Part shown: piece by piece, positions 24,277 to 33,003 of the stretch | How the letters are laid out: every line of letters begins with the position of its first letter | How positions within the stretch are numbered: position 1 is the stretch's first letter | Source of the DNA: Candidatus Thorarchaeota archaeon | Lineage (GTDB): Archaea; Asgardarchaeota; Thorarchaeia; Thorarchaeales; Thorarchaeaceae | NCBI GenBank assembly: GCA_013388835.1 | Contig: JACAEL010000056.1 | Location: 1 to 45,204, forward strand | Direction of reading: 5' to 3' | Length of the DNA stretch: 45,204 nucleotides | Program-made: the position numbers and the translations under genes | Notes under the pieces: generated by a model | Told to the model about the DNA's origin: nothing | Database searches by the model: none | The model's input: the letters and a program-made list of their open reading frames with translations, nothing else

Positions 24277-25737
24277 TCAAGTGGCATCCGAGGTCCGAGC
24301 CAAGCGCTTTGCAAGTGCCTTCTTCTGTTCAACGTCGCTTAAGCGCGCAATCATGATGCGCTGTGCCTGCGGAGAGCCAGCGCCGTGCATCGACTCGGCG
24401 AGATACCCCACCGCAGCTCGTCCTAGTGTCAGGTTCTCAATCAGACGCAGCATCCTGATGCGGTCGGCGGTCTTCACTCCGTCGGCACCTGCAAGGTACT
24501 TCTGGAGGACTGGGCCGGTCTCAGGATCAGTGAGGTCACTTGCACTGGGACAGGTGACGAAGAGCCCCCCCGCAATGTCCTGAAGCAGTCGGGCAATCTC
24601 GTACGGGAACCTAGTGACATTCTGCTTGCACACATTGGCGAGCAAGATGTCAACAAGGAAGTTGCCAGCGGGAGTCTTCTGGCCTGCCGCCGAGCAGGCA
24701 ATGCCACAAGCATAGAGGGTCTCGTTCAAATGTGTCATCTCAGTCAGCTTGTCTTGAATATGGGATGCCTTCGCAACACCATTGTATTCTGCAATGCATG
24801 CCGCAGCCCCGACGAGGACATCACCTACCCCAACCTTACAACCACCGTAGCTCTGCCGGTGATACGCAGCAAAGGACTCAACAAGACGACCGCGGAACTC
24901 GGTCTCTCCATTCATGAAGACACGCTCGTTCGGCACAAACACATCGTCGAAGACCACCATGCACTCCTGTCCGCCATACATGGGGTTGCCGCAGTCAAGG
25001 TCCCCTTCAGGACTCGTGTCAAGCCTCCGCAGGTCGCACGATTGCCTGCCATAGTAGTACTCGATGCCATCTGCATCTGAAGGCACGGCACAACACACGG
25101 CATAGTCCGTGTCCTCAGGTCGCATGGCCAAGGTAGGCATGACCAAGTGCTCGTGGGAGTTGATGGCCCCTGTCTGATGCATCTTCGCACCACGTATTAC
25201 TATGCCATCTGAGTCCCGTGCTGCGACATGGACATAGAGGTCAGGGTCTCTCTGAGCAGAGGGTCGCTTGCCACGGTCTCCTTTGGGGTCCGTCATGGAG
25301 CCTGCAATGGTCCAGTCCTCGCTCTCGGCCTTCATGACGAATTCTCTGAACCGCTGATGGTAGTCCGTTCCGAGCTTCGCATCAATCTCGTAGGTGGTCA
25401 GAAAGACGGCGTTCATCGCATCCATGCCAACACACCTTTGAAAACATGTGCCGCACTTCTGACCGAGTATGCGCAGCATCTTGACCTTTGACAGGAGGTC
25501 CTCGGTGCTACAGTGCAAGTGACAGAACCTGTTCACCGTCGCTCCGGTGAGGAGGGACTTGGCTGTGGCAACGGTCCTGTACTCCGGTGCATGCGCAAGG
25601 TCGTAGGTAAGAGCAACGGAGTTCACAGAGGCCCGGACCAGAGGATGCTCGAGAGGACTACGCACCTTCTCGCCAAGCAGATGGACTCTCAGAGGCCGAC
25701 GCCTCTTGAGGCTCTCAATATACTCGGCACCAGTCAT
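24277..25737 (-). CDS. abfD: 4-hydroxybutyryl-CoA dehydratase / vinylacetyl-CoA isomerase
   Basis: This FAD and 4Fe-4S enzyme dehydrates 4-hydroxybutyryl-CoA to crotonyl-CoA by a radical route and isomerises vinylacetyl-CoA. From ATG 25737 (MTGAEYIESL, 486 residues), cluster ligands are C98 and C102 (CFQRC), H293 and C300 (HRQSYGGC). Their spacing matches Cys99, Cys103, His292 and Cys299 of the Clostridium aminobutyricum enzyme. The flavin-binding block HQTGAINSHEHLVMP (187-201) is also present. The family serves 4-aminobutyrate fermentation and archaeal 4-hydroxybutyrate carbon fixation cycles. No other gene of either pathway is nearby, so its pathway cannot be told. The frame reaches 25791, but the extension is not family-like. 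Confidence 0.95.
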   Translation of the reverse strand: MTGAEYIESLKRRRPLRVHLLGEKVRSPLEHPLVRASVNSVALTYDLAHAPEYRTVATAKSLLTGATVNRFCHLHCSTEDLLSKVKMLRILGQKCGTCFQRCVGMDAMNAVFLTTYEIDAKLGTDYHQRFREFVMKAESEDWTIAGSMTDPKGDRGKRPSAQRDPDLYVHVAARDSDGIVIRGAKMHQTGAINSHEHLVMPTLAMRPEDTDYAVCCAVPSDADGIEYYYGRQSCDLRRLDTSPEGDLDCGNPMYGGQECMVVFDDVFVPNERVFMNGETEFRGRLVESFAAYHRQSYGGCKVGVGDVLVGAAACIAEYNGVAKASHIQDKLTEMTHLNETLYACGIACSAAGQKTPAGNFLVDILLANVCKQNVTRFPYEIARLLQDIAGGLFVTCPSASDLTDPETGPVLQKYLAGADGVKTADRIRMLRLIENLTLGRAAVGYLAESMHGAGSPQAQRIMIARLSDVEQKKALAKRLARTSDAT

Positions 25738-25929
25738 TAGGACCACTGATATCAGACTCCAAGGGCAATCAACGTTACGCAAGAGAAACACATCGACGCA
25801 TATGAGCTATACCATCAACCGCTTATTGTCAGTCAGACTACGCAGTCACGTTCGGGCAAGGAATGCACCTAATAGGTATGACACAGAATCATTCAATAGA
25901 CTGGTTCCCATGACCACTCGCGGAGCGCC

Positions 25930-26727
25930 ATGCCATTCTTTGACTTCTCTGGCACAAGGATTCACTACGTCGACATCCAGCCGAAAGAGAGCACCTCCGT
26001 AGGCATGCCGATTGTCTTCGTTCATGGAGCCGGCTCATCGCACATATCGTGGAGTCTGCAACTCAGGGAGTTCTCCAAGACCAACAGGTCCATAGCTCTT
26101 GACCTCTCAGGCCACGGAGAGTCTGACGATGGCAAACCTGCTGTGTCAATAGAAGACGACTACACATCTGAGCTGAAGGGTCTGATCACTCACCTTGGTC
26201 TACAGGACTTCATCCTTGTCGGTCACTCAATGGGAGGCGCCGTGGCAATGAGCTACGTGCTTCGTGAAGACACAGTAAGACCCAGAGGACTGGTACTAGT
26301 CGACACATCAAGCTCACTCGACTTGTCGAAGCTTGCACTCGGGCTGGCAATTGAAGCAGTGGAGGACAGACTGCTTCTTTTCAGGAACAGGTCACTGGAG
26401 GAGTTCACCGACACTTACAAGATAAAGAGGATTGAAGAACAGACACGTCTGTCGAATCCGGAGGTGCTTCGCAGAGACCTTGCTGCCTGTGACCGCTTCG
26501 ACATCACGAGCAGGCTCAGTCAGATTGAGGTGCCCACCTTTGTCCTTGTTGGCGACGATGATGACATAGTCCCCCCACGCATTGCCAAGTCACTGCAGAA
26601 GTCGATACCGCGCTCCGACATTGCCGTGGTCCGCAAGGCCGATCATGCACCAATGATAGAGAACCCAGAGGAGTTCAACAGACTGCTTCGTCGATTCGTC
26701 AAGTGGGTTGAGTCACATGAGGCATGA
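25930..26727 (+). CDS. Alpha/beta hydrolase
   Basis: 265 residues of the alpha/beta-hydrolase fold. The oxyanion motif FVHGAGSSH is at 30-38, the nucleophile elbow is VGHSMGG (97-103, Ser100), the acid is probably one of the Asp residues in VGDDDDIVPP, and the catalytic His is in KADHAPMIENPEEF. The start PFFDFSGTRIHYVD is typical. It could be an esterase, lipase or C-C hydrolase; the sequence does not decide. It is divergent from the dehydratase, with 190 bp between them, and could share regulation with it. Confidence 0.93.
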   Translation: MPFFDFSGTRIHYVDIQPKESTSVGMPIVFVHGAGSSHISWSLQLREFSKTNRSIALDLSGHGESDDGKPAVSIEDDYTSELKGLITHLGLQDFILVGHSMGGAVAMSYVLREDTVRPRGLVLVDTSSSLDLSKLALGLAIEAVEDRLLLFRNRSLEEFTDTYKIKRIEEQTRLSNPEVLRRDLAACDRFDITSRLSQIEVPTFVLVGDDDDIVPPRIAKSLQKSIPRSDIAVVRKADHAPMIENPEEFNRLLRRFVKWVESHEA

Positions 26728-26980
26728 TGAGCCTGAAGCAGAAGTGCAGTTCAGATACCCTAGAGGAAATCATCCTTGAATGTCATGCTTCCTCGATATC
26801 ATCATCACCGCATGGGCACCAAGACCAGACTACGCTTTAGGAGTTATGGTCGTGTAATACCGCCTCCGTCATAGGTGGTCAGGCTCTGACGAAATGGTAG
26901 AAGCAGGGCCTCTTGACCCGAAGAAGGCCTATTATCGACGTGATGACTGAGTCAGCAGATGGTTGCAGAAGGTGTATCCA

Positions 26981-27766
26981 ATGACGACAGCGGAAACATC
27001 ACAGAAGAGACACCTCGGCATCTTTGCCGCACTGGTGATACCATTGTATCTCACCGCATGGTATGCGTTCAGACCGGTGGAGCCTGAGACCTCACGGATA
27101 GTCGAGTCAACGGGCTTCGTCTTGTGGTCACTGATTGCCATGCTACTGTTCCTGACGGTGGCAAGACAGTTCGCGTTCCTTCAGTCCAAGCCCGGGACGG
27201 TAATGACCTCCTTGTGCGTCGGTATGCTTCTATGGTGTGCAGCGGAGTCGACTTGGTTGTACTTCACTGTCATCGGTGTGGAACCATTCCCGTCGGTCGC
27301 AGATCTGTTCTGGATCGCAGGTTACGTGCCCATGCTGATTGGATTGGGAGTGAACGCACGAGGAATACCTGTCAAGTTCAAGCCCCTGACACTCGTGGTC
27401 TGGCTTACAGCCTCGACTGCAATTGTGCTGTTGACATCCATACTAGAGATAGTACCCATCCTCTATGGAGGCGCGGATGTCAGCACTCTGATAACAGTCA
27501 TCTACCCAGCCTTCGACTCTTTGGTGATATCGCTTGTTCTAGTAATCCTGTTCAAGTTCAAGGCAGGGCAGGTATCAAGACCATGGGCTGCAATTGCAGT
27601 AGGATTCATCCTCAACGCAGTCGGAGACATACTGTTCACATATGCAGACTGGCTTGGTCTTTATCAGGGCGCCTATGAACCAGTAGACTATCTTCTGGCA
27701 ATGGGCTATGCTGCATTCATACTGGGCGGTCTTCTGTTCAGGAGAATCTATGCGACCGAAGGATAG
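26981..27766 (+). CDS. Multi-spanning membrane protein
   Basis: 261 residues from ATG 26981 (MTTAETSQ); ATG 26963 adds six residues. About eight hydrophobic helices are visible. The loop PFPSVADLFWIAGYVPM resembles the PS.AD..W..GY loop in the membrane part of bacterial sensor proteins of the GGDEF/PAS type, but no cytoplasmic signalling domain follows. Instead, the longin-like gene starts 9 bp after its stop. That suggests one transcript and perhaps a membrane anchor plus cytoplasmic partner. Function unknown. Confidence 0.75.
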   Translation: MTTAETSQKRHLGIFAALVIPLYLTAWYAFRPVEPETSRIVESTGFVLWSLIAMLLFLTVARQFAFLQSKPGTVMTSLCVGMLLWCAAESTWLYFTVIGVEPFPSVADLFWIAGYVPMLIGLGVNARGIPVKFKPLTLVVWLTASTAIVLLTSILEIVPILYGGADVSTLITVIYPAFDSLVISLVLVILFKFKAGQVSRPWAAIAVGFILNAVGDILFTYADWLGLYQGAYEPVDYLLAMGYAAFILGGLLFRRIYATEG

Positions 27767-27775
27767 GCGGCCGGC

Positions 27776-28480
27776 ATGATCAAAGGTCTGATGGTCTTCC
27801 AATCTGATGGAACCCCTGTCTATTCGTATCCCGACGAGATGACCTCAGCCGACAGCCAGACCGTGGTCACCGGTCTAGTCCATGCAATACAGGTGTTTGC
27901 CAAGGACATGTTCGACAAGAAGACCGGGGCCATAAGCTCAGCAACCGTCTCCAACACGATGTTCACGTTTCGTACTCTGACACTGCGAGGTGAGGACGGC
28001 AAGCCCCTAGAGTACTGCTTCGTGGTCATGACTGAGGCAGGAAACAGGGAAGACGAAGCGAATGAGGTCTTGGAGTACTTGATGGTGACGTTTCTGGGTT
28101 ACGAGTCGGGCCGATTCGAGCGTATCCTACGGCAGGGCGTCACTAGCCAAGAGAGCTTCAAGTCGTTTGACAGTTACGCCATCAAGGTCATGACATCAGA
28201 CTGGCATGCGATCAGGAAGAAAGTCATACCCGTCGCCGCTAGCATCCTGCAGGGAGTGCTGAACGGACTGCGAGGGTATCTCTCTGTGGACCAGATACTC
28301 GCGTTCAGCCCGAAGCTGCAACGAATAGGGTCCACCTATGTATGGCTCTCGGACAGGCTTGACGAACACGGAGAACAGGAACTGCTAAGCAAAATTGAAC
28401 AGACCCTGAGAAGACTCTATGGACCAGGCGTCTTCGAATCAGTGTTGGAACAGGCGAAGAAAGATATGCTGACCGAATAG
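27776..28480 (+). CDS. Longin-like domain protein (Asgard type)
   Basis: 234 residues. The first 115 residues match the longin pattern in outline: a first strand and turn IKGLMVFQSDGTPVYSY, a helix with TGLVHAIQVFAKDMFD, then beta strands FTFRTLTL and YCFVVMTE, and a second helix DEANEVLEYLMVTFL. Longin and roadblock folds act with small GTPases in eukaryotes, and Asgard genomes encode many such proteins. The C-terminal half (about 130-234) is helical and unassigned. The gene starts at ATG 27776, directly after the membrane protein gene, and a strong hairpin follows the stop. The fold is inferred from pattern only; a profile search would decide between longin and roadblock. Confidence 0.6.
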   Translation: MIKGLMVFQSDGTPVYSYPDEMTSADSQTVVTGLVHAIQVFAKDMFDKKTGAISSATVSNTMFTFRTLTLRGEDGKPLEYCFVVMTEAGNREDEANEVLEYLMVTFLGYESGRFERILRQGVTSQESFKSFDSYAIKVMTSDWHAIRKKVIPVAASILQGVLNGLRGYLSVDQILAFSPKLQRIGSTYVWLSDRLDEHGEQELLSKIEQTLRRLYGPGVFESVLEQAKKDMLTE

Positions 28481-28510
28481 AGTAGGCCCGGCATCGAAAC
28501 CGGGTCTACT
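28481..28510 (+). terminator. Hairpin after the longin-like gene
   Basis: AGTAGGCCCGG pairs with CCGGGTCTACT across an 8-base loop, an 11-bp stem including one G-U pair, starting at the stop codon. No long T-run follows directly, so it may be a transcript-end or stabilising hairpin. Confidence 0.55.
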
Positions 28511-29057
28511 CACCACCTGCGGCATCCGCAGCCGCAGACCTAGACTAGCAACCTGACCAACCCAAGTTGAGAGCGTCGTCAATCAGAGCCGGAGTCTTGT
28601 TGACTCTCTTTCGAGTGTCGCGCTCCCTGCGCTTATGAACACTGGAGTGATTATGTCTTGCCACCATATCACCTCCTGACGCAGATACTCGGCGCTTGCC
28701 ATTCACCACTGACTCGTCCGAAAGACCAAACAGGGCAAGTGACAGACACAACCAGTGATGCAGTGGTGACACAAGAAGTAGGGCTCTCTCGACAGACGTC
28801 CACAACCAGTGGGATTACCAAGCTATCGTTCGAACCAATCATTTCTAGGCGGCATCGCCTGATACGGATTCCTGCAAGAATGCTAATAAGCTTTGATATG
28901 GCCAGAATTGGGCTCTATGAGCACTCTGTGGCCCCAGATGATAGTCACCCGACAAGAGAGTCAGTTCAGCCCAGTCACAGAGGAGCGGATGTCGTATTGG
29001 CGTTGTTGGAAGCGCTTATAGCATCTAGAGACACGAAGCTCACAAGGTTGACTCACC
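28511..29057. other. Gap without convincing gene
   Basis: About 550 bases. Frames on both strands look like chance. Around 28590 there is a short resemblance (GGAGTCTTGT) to the dispersed repeat, too short to count as a copy. A TATA-like stretch (ATAAGCTTTGATA) lies near 28885. Nothing else was seen. Confidence 0.35.
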
Positions 29058-29912
29058 ATGTACTCGAGCCCCGAGAGGTCCTTTACAACCATGACCACCA
29101 GGGAGATGGTATCACTCTGGTGGAGGGAGAGATGGGTCAGATACATGGTCTTCTCGCTGACACCCATTGGGTTTGTGGATGCCATCTACACCGTGCTTCT
29201 CTGGAACAGCAAAGGAGCGGAGTATGAGATCAATCCGATTGTGCGGCTGGCTCTCTCGACGGAGTGGTGGTACATCTGGTTTGTAACTGATGTCGTCTCA
29301 TTCTCGTTGTTTGCTATGGTCGCTGGTTCATACTACCTTCACACACGGTCGAGGATATTTGGTACCAAGACAAAGTGGCTGGCAGTACTCGTGGCATTCA
29401 GAGTGGCTGCTGCAACTCACAATATCCTGCTGTTCTACTCAGTATCCTATCCAGTCTTTGGGACTGCCCTCGCTGCACTTGTTTCATACCTCTTGCTCAA
29501 GCATCTGCTTGGCAGGACCGAGGACATATCGCGGAGAGGTCTCACGGACTACGTCAGATGGAAGTACTATCGTCTAAGGGACCACCTTGTTAGCAGGGGG
29601 CTGAAGATGACGCAGACGGAACCAAAGGAAGTCATGGTGCCAGCAGTCAAGGACTCAGTATCATCTACACTGAAAAGGGCAGGATACATCTCCGCCGGGG
29701 TGCTTGTGTTCGTCTCCACACCTTTCATACTTGCACTGGTTGGGGATCTGACAGGGCTCACGAGCTGGAGCGAGGTCTTCGGACCCTACGTCTTCTTCAA
29801 CGAGATATCCGGGCCTGCCTTCATTGTCGGCTTCGTGGTCATACTTGTCCTCACGGCTGCAATACTCCGTCTCTTGCTGGAAGCATTTGGCGACGAGGGT
29901 GGTGCGTGGTAG
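29058..29912 (+). CDS. Membrane protein with C-terminal FGPYVFF...GAW module
   Basis: 284 residues with an N-terminal block of about four membrane helices (to about residue 155), a charged linker (about 157-210) and a C-terminal two-helix module. The module reads LVFVSTPFILALVGD, then SEVFGPYVFFNEISGPAFIVGF and a last helix ending in GDEGGAW. The same module makes up the whole of the next gene. ATG 29058 or 29091 may be the start. No known family; cotranscribed with its shorter paralogue 18 bp downstream. Confidence 0.75.
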   Translation: MYSSPERSFTTMTTREMVSLWWRERWVRYMVFSLTPIGFVDAIYTVLLWNSKGAEYEINPIVRLALSTEWWYIWFVTDVVSFSLFAMVAGSYYLHTRSRIFGTKTKWLAVLVAFRVAAATHNILLFYSVSYPVFGTALAALVSYLLLKHLLGRTEDISRRGLTDYVRWKYYRLRDHLVSRGLKMTQTEPKEVMVPAVKDSVSSTLKRAGYISAGVLVFVSTPFILALVGDLTGLTSWSEVFGPYVFFNEISGPAFIVGFVVILVLTAAILRLLLEAFGDEGGAW

Positions 29913-29930
29913 TTCACAGGAGGCCTCAGA

Positions 29931-30218
29931 ATGACTGAAACAGATACAGTAGTCCATTCAACTCGCAAAGCGTGGCTGCTCAGGTCAATCTACATTCTTG
30001 TGTCAGTCGGAGTGTTCATCTTCATGCCATTCTTCTTGATTTGGCTGGGCTACGCAACGGGAGTCACATGGTGGAAGGAGACGTTCGGACCGTATGTCTT
30101 TTTCGACACGACAACGGGTCCCGCTTTTGTCATAGGCTTTGTTTCCGTGCTGTTCATGGTCGCCCTCATGATCTTCTTCATCATGAAGGCATTCGACACT
30201 ACAGAAGGAGCATGGTAG
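29931..30218 (+). CDS. Small membrane protein, paralogue of the upstream C-terminal module
   Basis: 95 residues, two membrane helices (about 17-45 and 63-85). Between them ETFGPYVFFDTTTGPAFVIGF aligns closely with the module ending the upstream protein, and both end in the same Gly-Ala-Trp tail (TTEGAW against DEGGAW). It starts at ATG 29931 after AGGAGGCC, a good ribosome site. Probably a partial tandem duplication; the two proteins may assemble together. Function unknown. Confidence 0.8.
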   Translation: MTETDTVVHSTRKAWLLRSIYILVSVGVFIFMPFFLIWLGYATGVTWWKETFGPYVFFDTTTGPAFVIGFVSVLFMVALMIFFIMKAFDTTEGAW

Positions 30219-30326
30219 GAGTAGCACATGGTGCGAGAGTGTCACAGTGGCATGACTCGCAGATGACCTGTGTTCTGCTTCCGCGAGTCATTGCCAACGT
30301 GCCGTGTCTGTGAGTCAGGGGGGGAG

Positions 30327-31358
30327 TCAGATGTGTGCCATCGTCAGTGCCATGATAGCCTTCTGAACATGAAGTCGATTCTCTGCGATGTCATACACGA
30401 TAGACCTAGGACCATCGCATACCTCGTCAGTGACCTCCGAGCCCCTATCGACAGGCCCACAGTGGATAAAGTATGCATTGTGGGTCTTTGCCATCCATTC
30501 GCGGGTTGTAATCCAGTCTTCGTACTTCATGGCCTTTGCAATCTCCCTCTTCTTGGCCTCATCGTAGCCGTGCCTTAGCGCATCCTCATAGAAGTGACCT
30601 GTCATCCAGTTTCGGGAGTAGACAAAGTCCGCGTTCTTGTATCCCTCTTCCAAGTCGTGGACAATCTCAAAGCGGCTGTTGGAGGCTGCTGCGTTATCTT
30701 CGCACCACTGGATGACCTGCGGATCAAGGTCATACCCCTCCGGGTAGCAGAGTGTCACATCCGTACCCAGATGCGTGTTTATCAGAATGCTCTCCTGCAC
30801 GGATGACCAAGAGCGTACCAGGCCACCCTTTGCCCAGACCTGCAGGAGTTTCTTCCCTTTCAGATTCTTACCAGCATGCATTCTCATTCCCATCACATCG
30901 GCAAGACCCTGACATGGATGGAATCGGTCGTGTGCCATACTTATGATTGGGACGCTCGCGTGCTGTGCATACTCCCGCAGAAGCTCGTCACCCTGACCAT
31001 ATCTCTCAATGGCTGTTTCAAGCACTCTGATGCCAATGCCGCAAGCATACCTGCTCATGACGTTCGCCGCGTCTTGAACAGTCTCGCCGGCGGTCTTTGC
31101 AGACTTCAAACGCATCGTCCCAGGTTCTAGGAACTGCGCATGTCCACCCAGCTCTGTGGCCGCACACTCGAATGACTGTCTCGTGCGGACGCTCGGATTG
31201 TAGAAGAACATGAAGAATGTCTTGCGATCAAGACAGTTCCGCAGCGGGTGGTCAAACCTGTGCTCTTTGAACTCAAATGCAAGCGACAGAGCACGTTCTA
31301 TTTCCTCGGCTGACCACTCCTGCGTTGTGATTAGATCCCGTCCATACAGCTCATTCAT
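30327..31358 (-). CDS. Aspartate/ornithine carbamoyltransferase superfamily enzyme, atypical
   Basis: 343 residues from ATG 31358 (MNELYGRD). The carbamoyl-phosphate site NPSVRTRQSFE (SVRTR at 56-60) and FHPCQGLAD (HPCQ at 147-150) are intact. The C-terminal substrate loop, HCLP in ornithine and aspartate enzymes, reads HCGPVDRGSEV (HCGP at 299-302). The ending DIAENRLHVQKAIMALTM is standard. Segments such as FFYNPSVRTR and MSRYACGIGIRV recall N-acetyl- or N-succinylornithine carbamoyltransferases, so the amino substrate may not be ornithine. The small gene at 31442 lies just upstream on the same strand. A carbon-nitrogen hydrolase, a family that includes N-carbamoyl amidases, is divergent. 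The superfamily is certain and the substrate is not. Confidence 0.88.
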   Translation of the reverse strand: MNELYGRDLITTQEWSAEEIERALSLAFEFKEHRFDHPLRNCLDRKTFFMFFYNPSVRTRQSFECAATELGGHAQFLEPGTMRLKSAKTAGETVQDAANVMSRYACGIGIRVLETAIERYGQGDELLREYAQHASVPIISMAHDRFHPCQGLADVMGMRMHAGKNLKGKKLLQVWAKGGLVRSWSSVQESILINTHLGTDVTLCYPEGYDLDPQVIQWCEDNAAASNSRFEIVHDLEEGYKNADFVYSRNWMTGHFYEDALRHGYDEAKKREIAKAMKYEDWITTREWMAKTHNAYFIHCGPVDRGSEVTDEVCDGPRSIVYDIAENRLHVQKAIMALTMAHI

Positions 31359-31441
31359 TCTGGAACACCGCATGGACGAGAGCGAAGCCGCCTTTAAGAC
31401 ATGTCGCCATGCCATCGGATACCAGAGGCAGCTTCACCAGC

Positions 31442-31678
31442 TCATGCCGCTCTCAGCTTCGCCTCTAGCTCCTTGATACTATTCTGAATCTGCGTGCCTC
31501 TGACAAGTGTCTTCATCAATCGGGTCTGATACTCCTCCTTGCTGATTCGCCCGCTCTGAAAGTCTTGATGCAACGTCTGACGTTCAGCACGCAACTGGTC
31601 AGCCGCTTTCCCCAGCGCCGCTTGTCGTATTCGCAACAGTGCTTTTGACTCACCCATTACACTTACATCTGTAGCCAT
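31442..31678 (-). CDS. Small coiled-coil protein with SHOCT-like motif
   Basis: 78 residues, almost wholly helical, with charged heptads (ALGKAADQLRAERQTLHQDF) and a short GRISKEEYQTRL segment like the SHOCT oligomerisation motif. It starts at ATG 31678. It lies 83 bp upstream of the carbamoyltransferase on the same strand and probably shares its transcript; a role as a small assembly partner is a guess. Confidence 0.65.
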   Translation of the reverse strand: MATDVSVMGESKALLRIRQAALGKAADQLRAERQTLHQDFQSGRISKEEYQTRLMKTLVRGTQIQNSIKELEAKLRAA

Positions 31679-31734
31679 TTGACCAGCTCCTGCATTGTAT
31701 GTTAGTAGATAATATCGCCTATGTGTTACTCATA

Positions 31735-31743
31735 CATATAAGG
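31735..31743 (+). promoter_or_regulatory. TATA-like box before the carbon-nitrogen hydrolase
   Basis: ACATATAAG in the 217-bp divergent region between the small gene at 31678 and the hydrolase start at 31896. It is the best TATA match in this gap. The implied leader is about 130 bases. Confidence 0.4.
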
Positions 31744-31895
31744 GTTGTCATTCGTCACGGCGCTTGGCGCGAACGAGAAGGCCATACGCATGTCCCCTTC
31801 ACGAGCTATATAGCCACCACACAATTGCCAGTGGTCGGCAGTTCTATATTCATGGAAGAAGGATAGGTAAGCCAAGCGAACAGGAAGAGATAGTC

Positions 31896-32762
31896 ATGAG
31901 AATGGTCAGGATTGGACTAGTCCAAGCGTGCTGGGAAGGCAATGTCACCAACGACGAGGAGATAAGAAGAGGCATCGAGAAGATGCTCAAGAAGCACGAG
32001 GGGTTCGTCGAAGAGGCTGCAAAGAAGCAGGTTAACATTCTGTGTTTCCAAGAACTGTTCAATGGCCCATACTTCGCTGCCGAGCAGGACCCACGATGGT
32101 TCAGGTTTACCGAGAGGATTCCCGGGCCCACATTCGACAGATTCGCACCTCTTGCAGAGAAGCATGGCATGGTCATCATCGCACCGATATATGAGGAGGA
32201 GTCACCCGGCTTCTACTACAACACATCCATGATTATCAACTGTGATGGATCGCTTCTTGGAATCTACAGAAAGAGCCACATACCGCACCAGCCACCGGGA
32301 TACTGGGAGAAGTTCTACTTTAGGCCCGGGAATCTGGGCTACCCAGTGTTCGAGACGCGTTTTGGCAGAATAGGAGTTTACACATGTTACGATCGCCACT
32401 TTCCTGAGGGCGCGAGGATACTGGGGCTAAACAACGCGGAGATAGTCTTCACACCGTCAGCAACGACCAGAGGTCATTCGGACCACCTCTGGACACTTGA
32501 GCAGTCCGCGCATGCCGTGGCAAATGGGTATTTCGTGGCCGCAATAAACAGGGTGGGCGATGAACCGTGGGGCATTGGACACTTCTACGGCACATCCTAC
32601 GTTGTCAACCCGAAGGGAGAGGTCTTGGTCAAGGGCTCGGACGACAAAGATGAGCTAGTAATCGCCGACATAGACTTGGACATGACTCGCGAGGTGCGCA
32701 ACTACTGGCCCTTCTTCAGAGACCGAAGACCGGAAACCTATGAGGACATACTTGGTCTCTAG
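31896..32762 (+). CDS. Carbon-nitrogen hydrolase, N-carbamoyl amidase/beta-ureidopropionase-like
   Basis: 288 residues of the nitrilase superfamily with the Glu-Lys-Cys triad: E53 in CFQELFNGPY, K126 in YRKSHIP and C164 in YTCYDRHFPE. FNGPYFAAEQD and the HQPPGYWEKFYF insert resemble beta-ureidopropionase and N-carbamoylputrescine amidase, which split N-carbamoyl compounds into amine, CO2 and ammonia. ATG 31896 follows GGAAGAG. The longer frame to 31764 has no family similarity. Being divergent from a carbamoyltransferase suggests that the two act on related carbamoyl compounds, in opposite directions or in sequence. Confidence 0.92.
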   Translation: MRMVRIGLVQACWEGNVTNDEEIRRGIEKMLKKHEGFVEEAAKKQVNILCFQELFNGPYFAAEQDPRWFRFTERIPGPTFDRFAPLAEKHGMVIIAPIYEEESPGFYYNTSMIINCDGSLLGIYRKSHIPHQPPGYWEKFYFRPGNLGYPVFETRFGRIGVYTCYDRHFPEGARILGLNNAEIVFTPSATTRGHSDHLWTLEQSAHAVANGYFVAAINRVGDEPWGIGHFYGTSYVVNPKGEVLVKGSDDKDELVIADIDLDMTREVRNYWPFFRDRRPETYEDILGL

Positions 32763-33003
32763 TCAGCCATACGTTGCAGAGTGGTGTAGCAGTTGTTTGA
32801 AAGCCGGGCAGTCGTGGACTTGTGTTTCGAATCGGCACATTCCGATGCCGAGTCACGGGACTGAGGTTATCCCAACGACAGACGAGCTGACCTCAAGAAA
32901 CGGAGAAGCCTCGCTACATGCACATGGGAGTGAGAAGGCATCCACGTCCTGCTCAGCCCAACAATGAGCGATTCTCGTGAGTACAAAAGGCTATAACGAC
33001 TGC

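Noticed and set aside
28580-28680. Possible repeat copy around GGAGTCTTGT
   Set aside because: Only about ten bases match continuously; the remaining landmarks are absent or misplaced.
28545-28805. Minus-strand frame of 86 residues
   Set aside because: No domain, odd composition, no ribosome site and no conserved pattern; probably chance.
32811-32850. GTTTCGAATC looked like the T-loop of a tRNA
   Set aside because: The flanking bases cannot form the T-stem, and no acceptor or anticodon stem fits.
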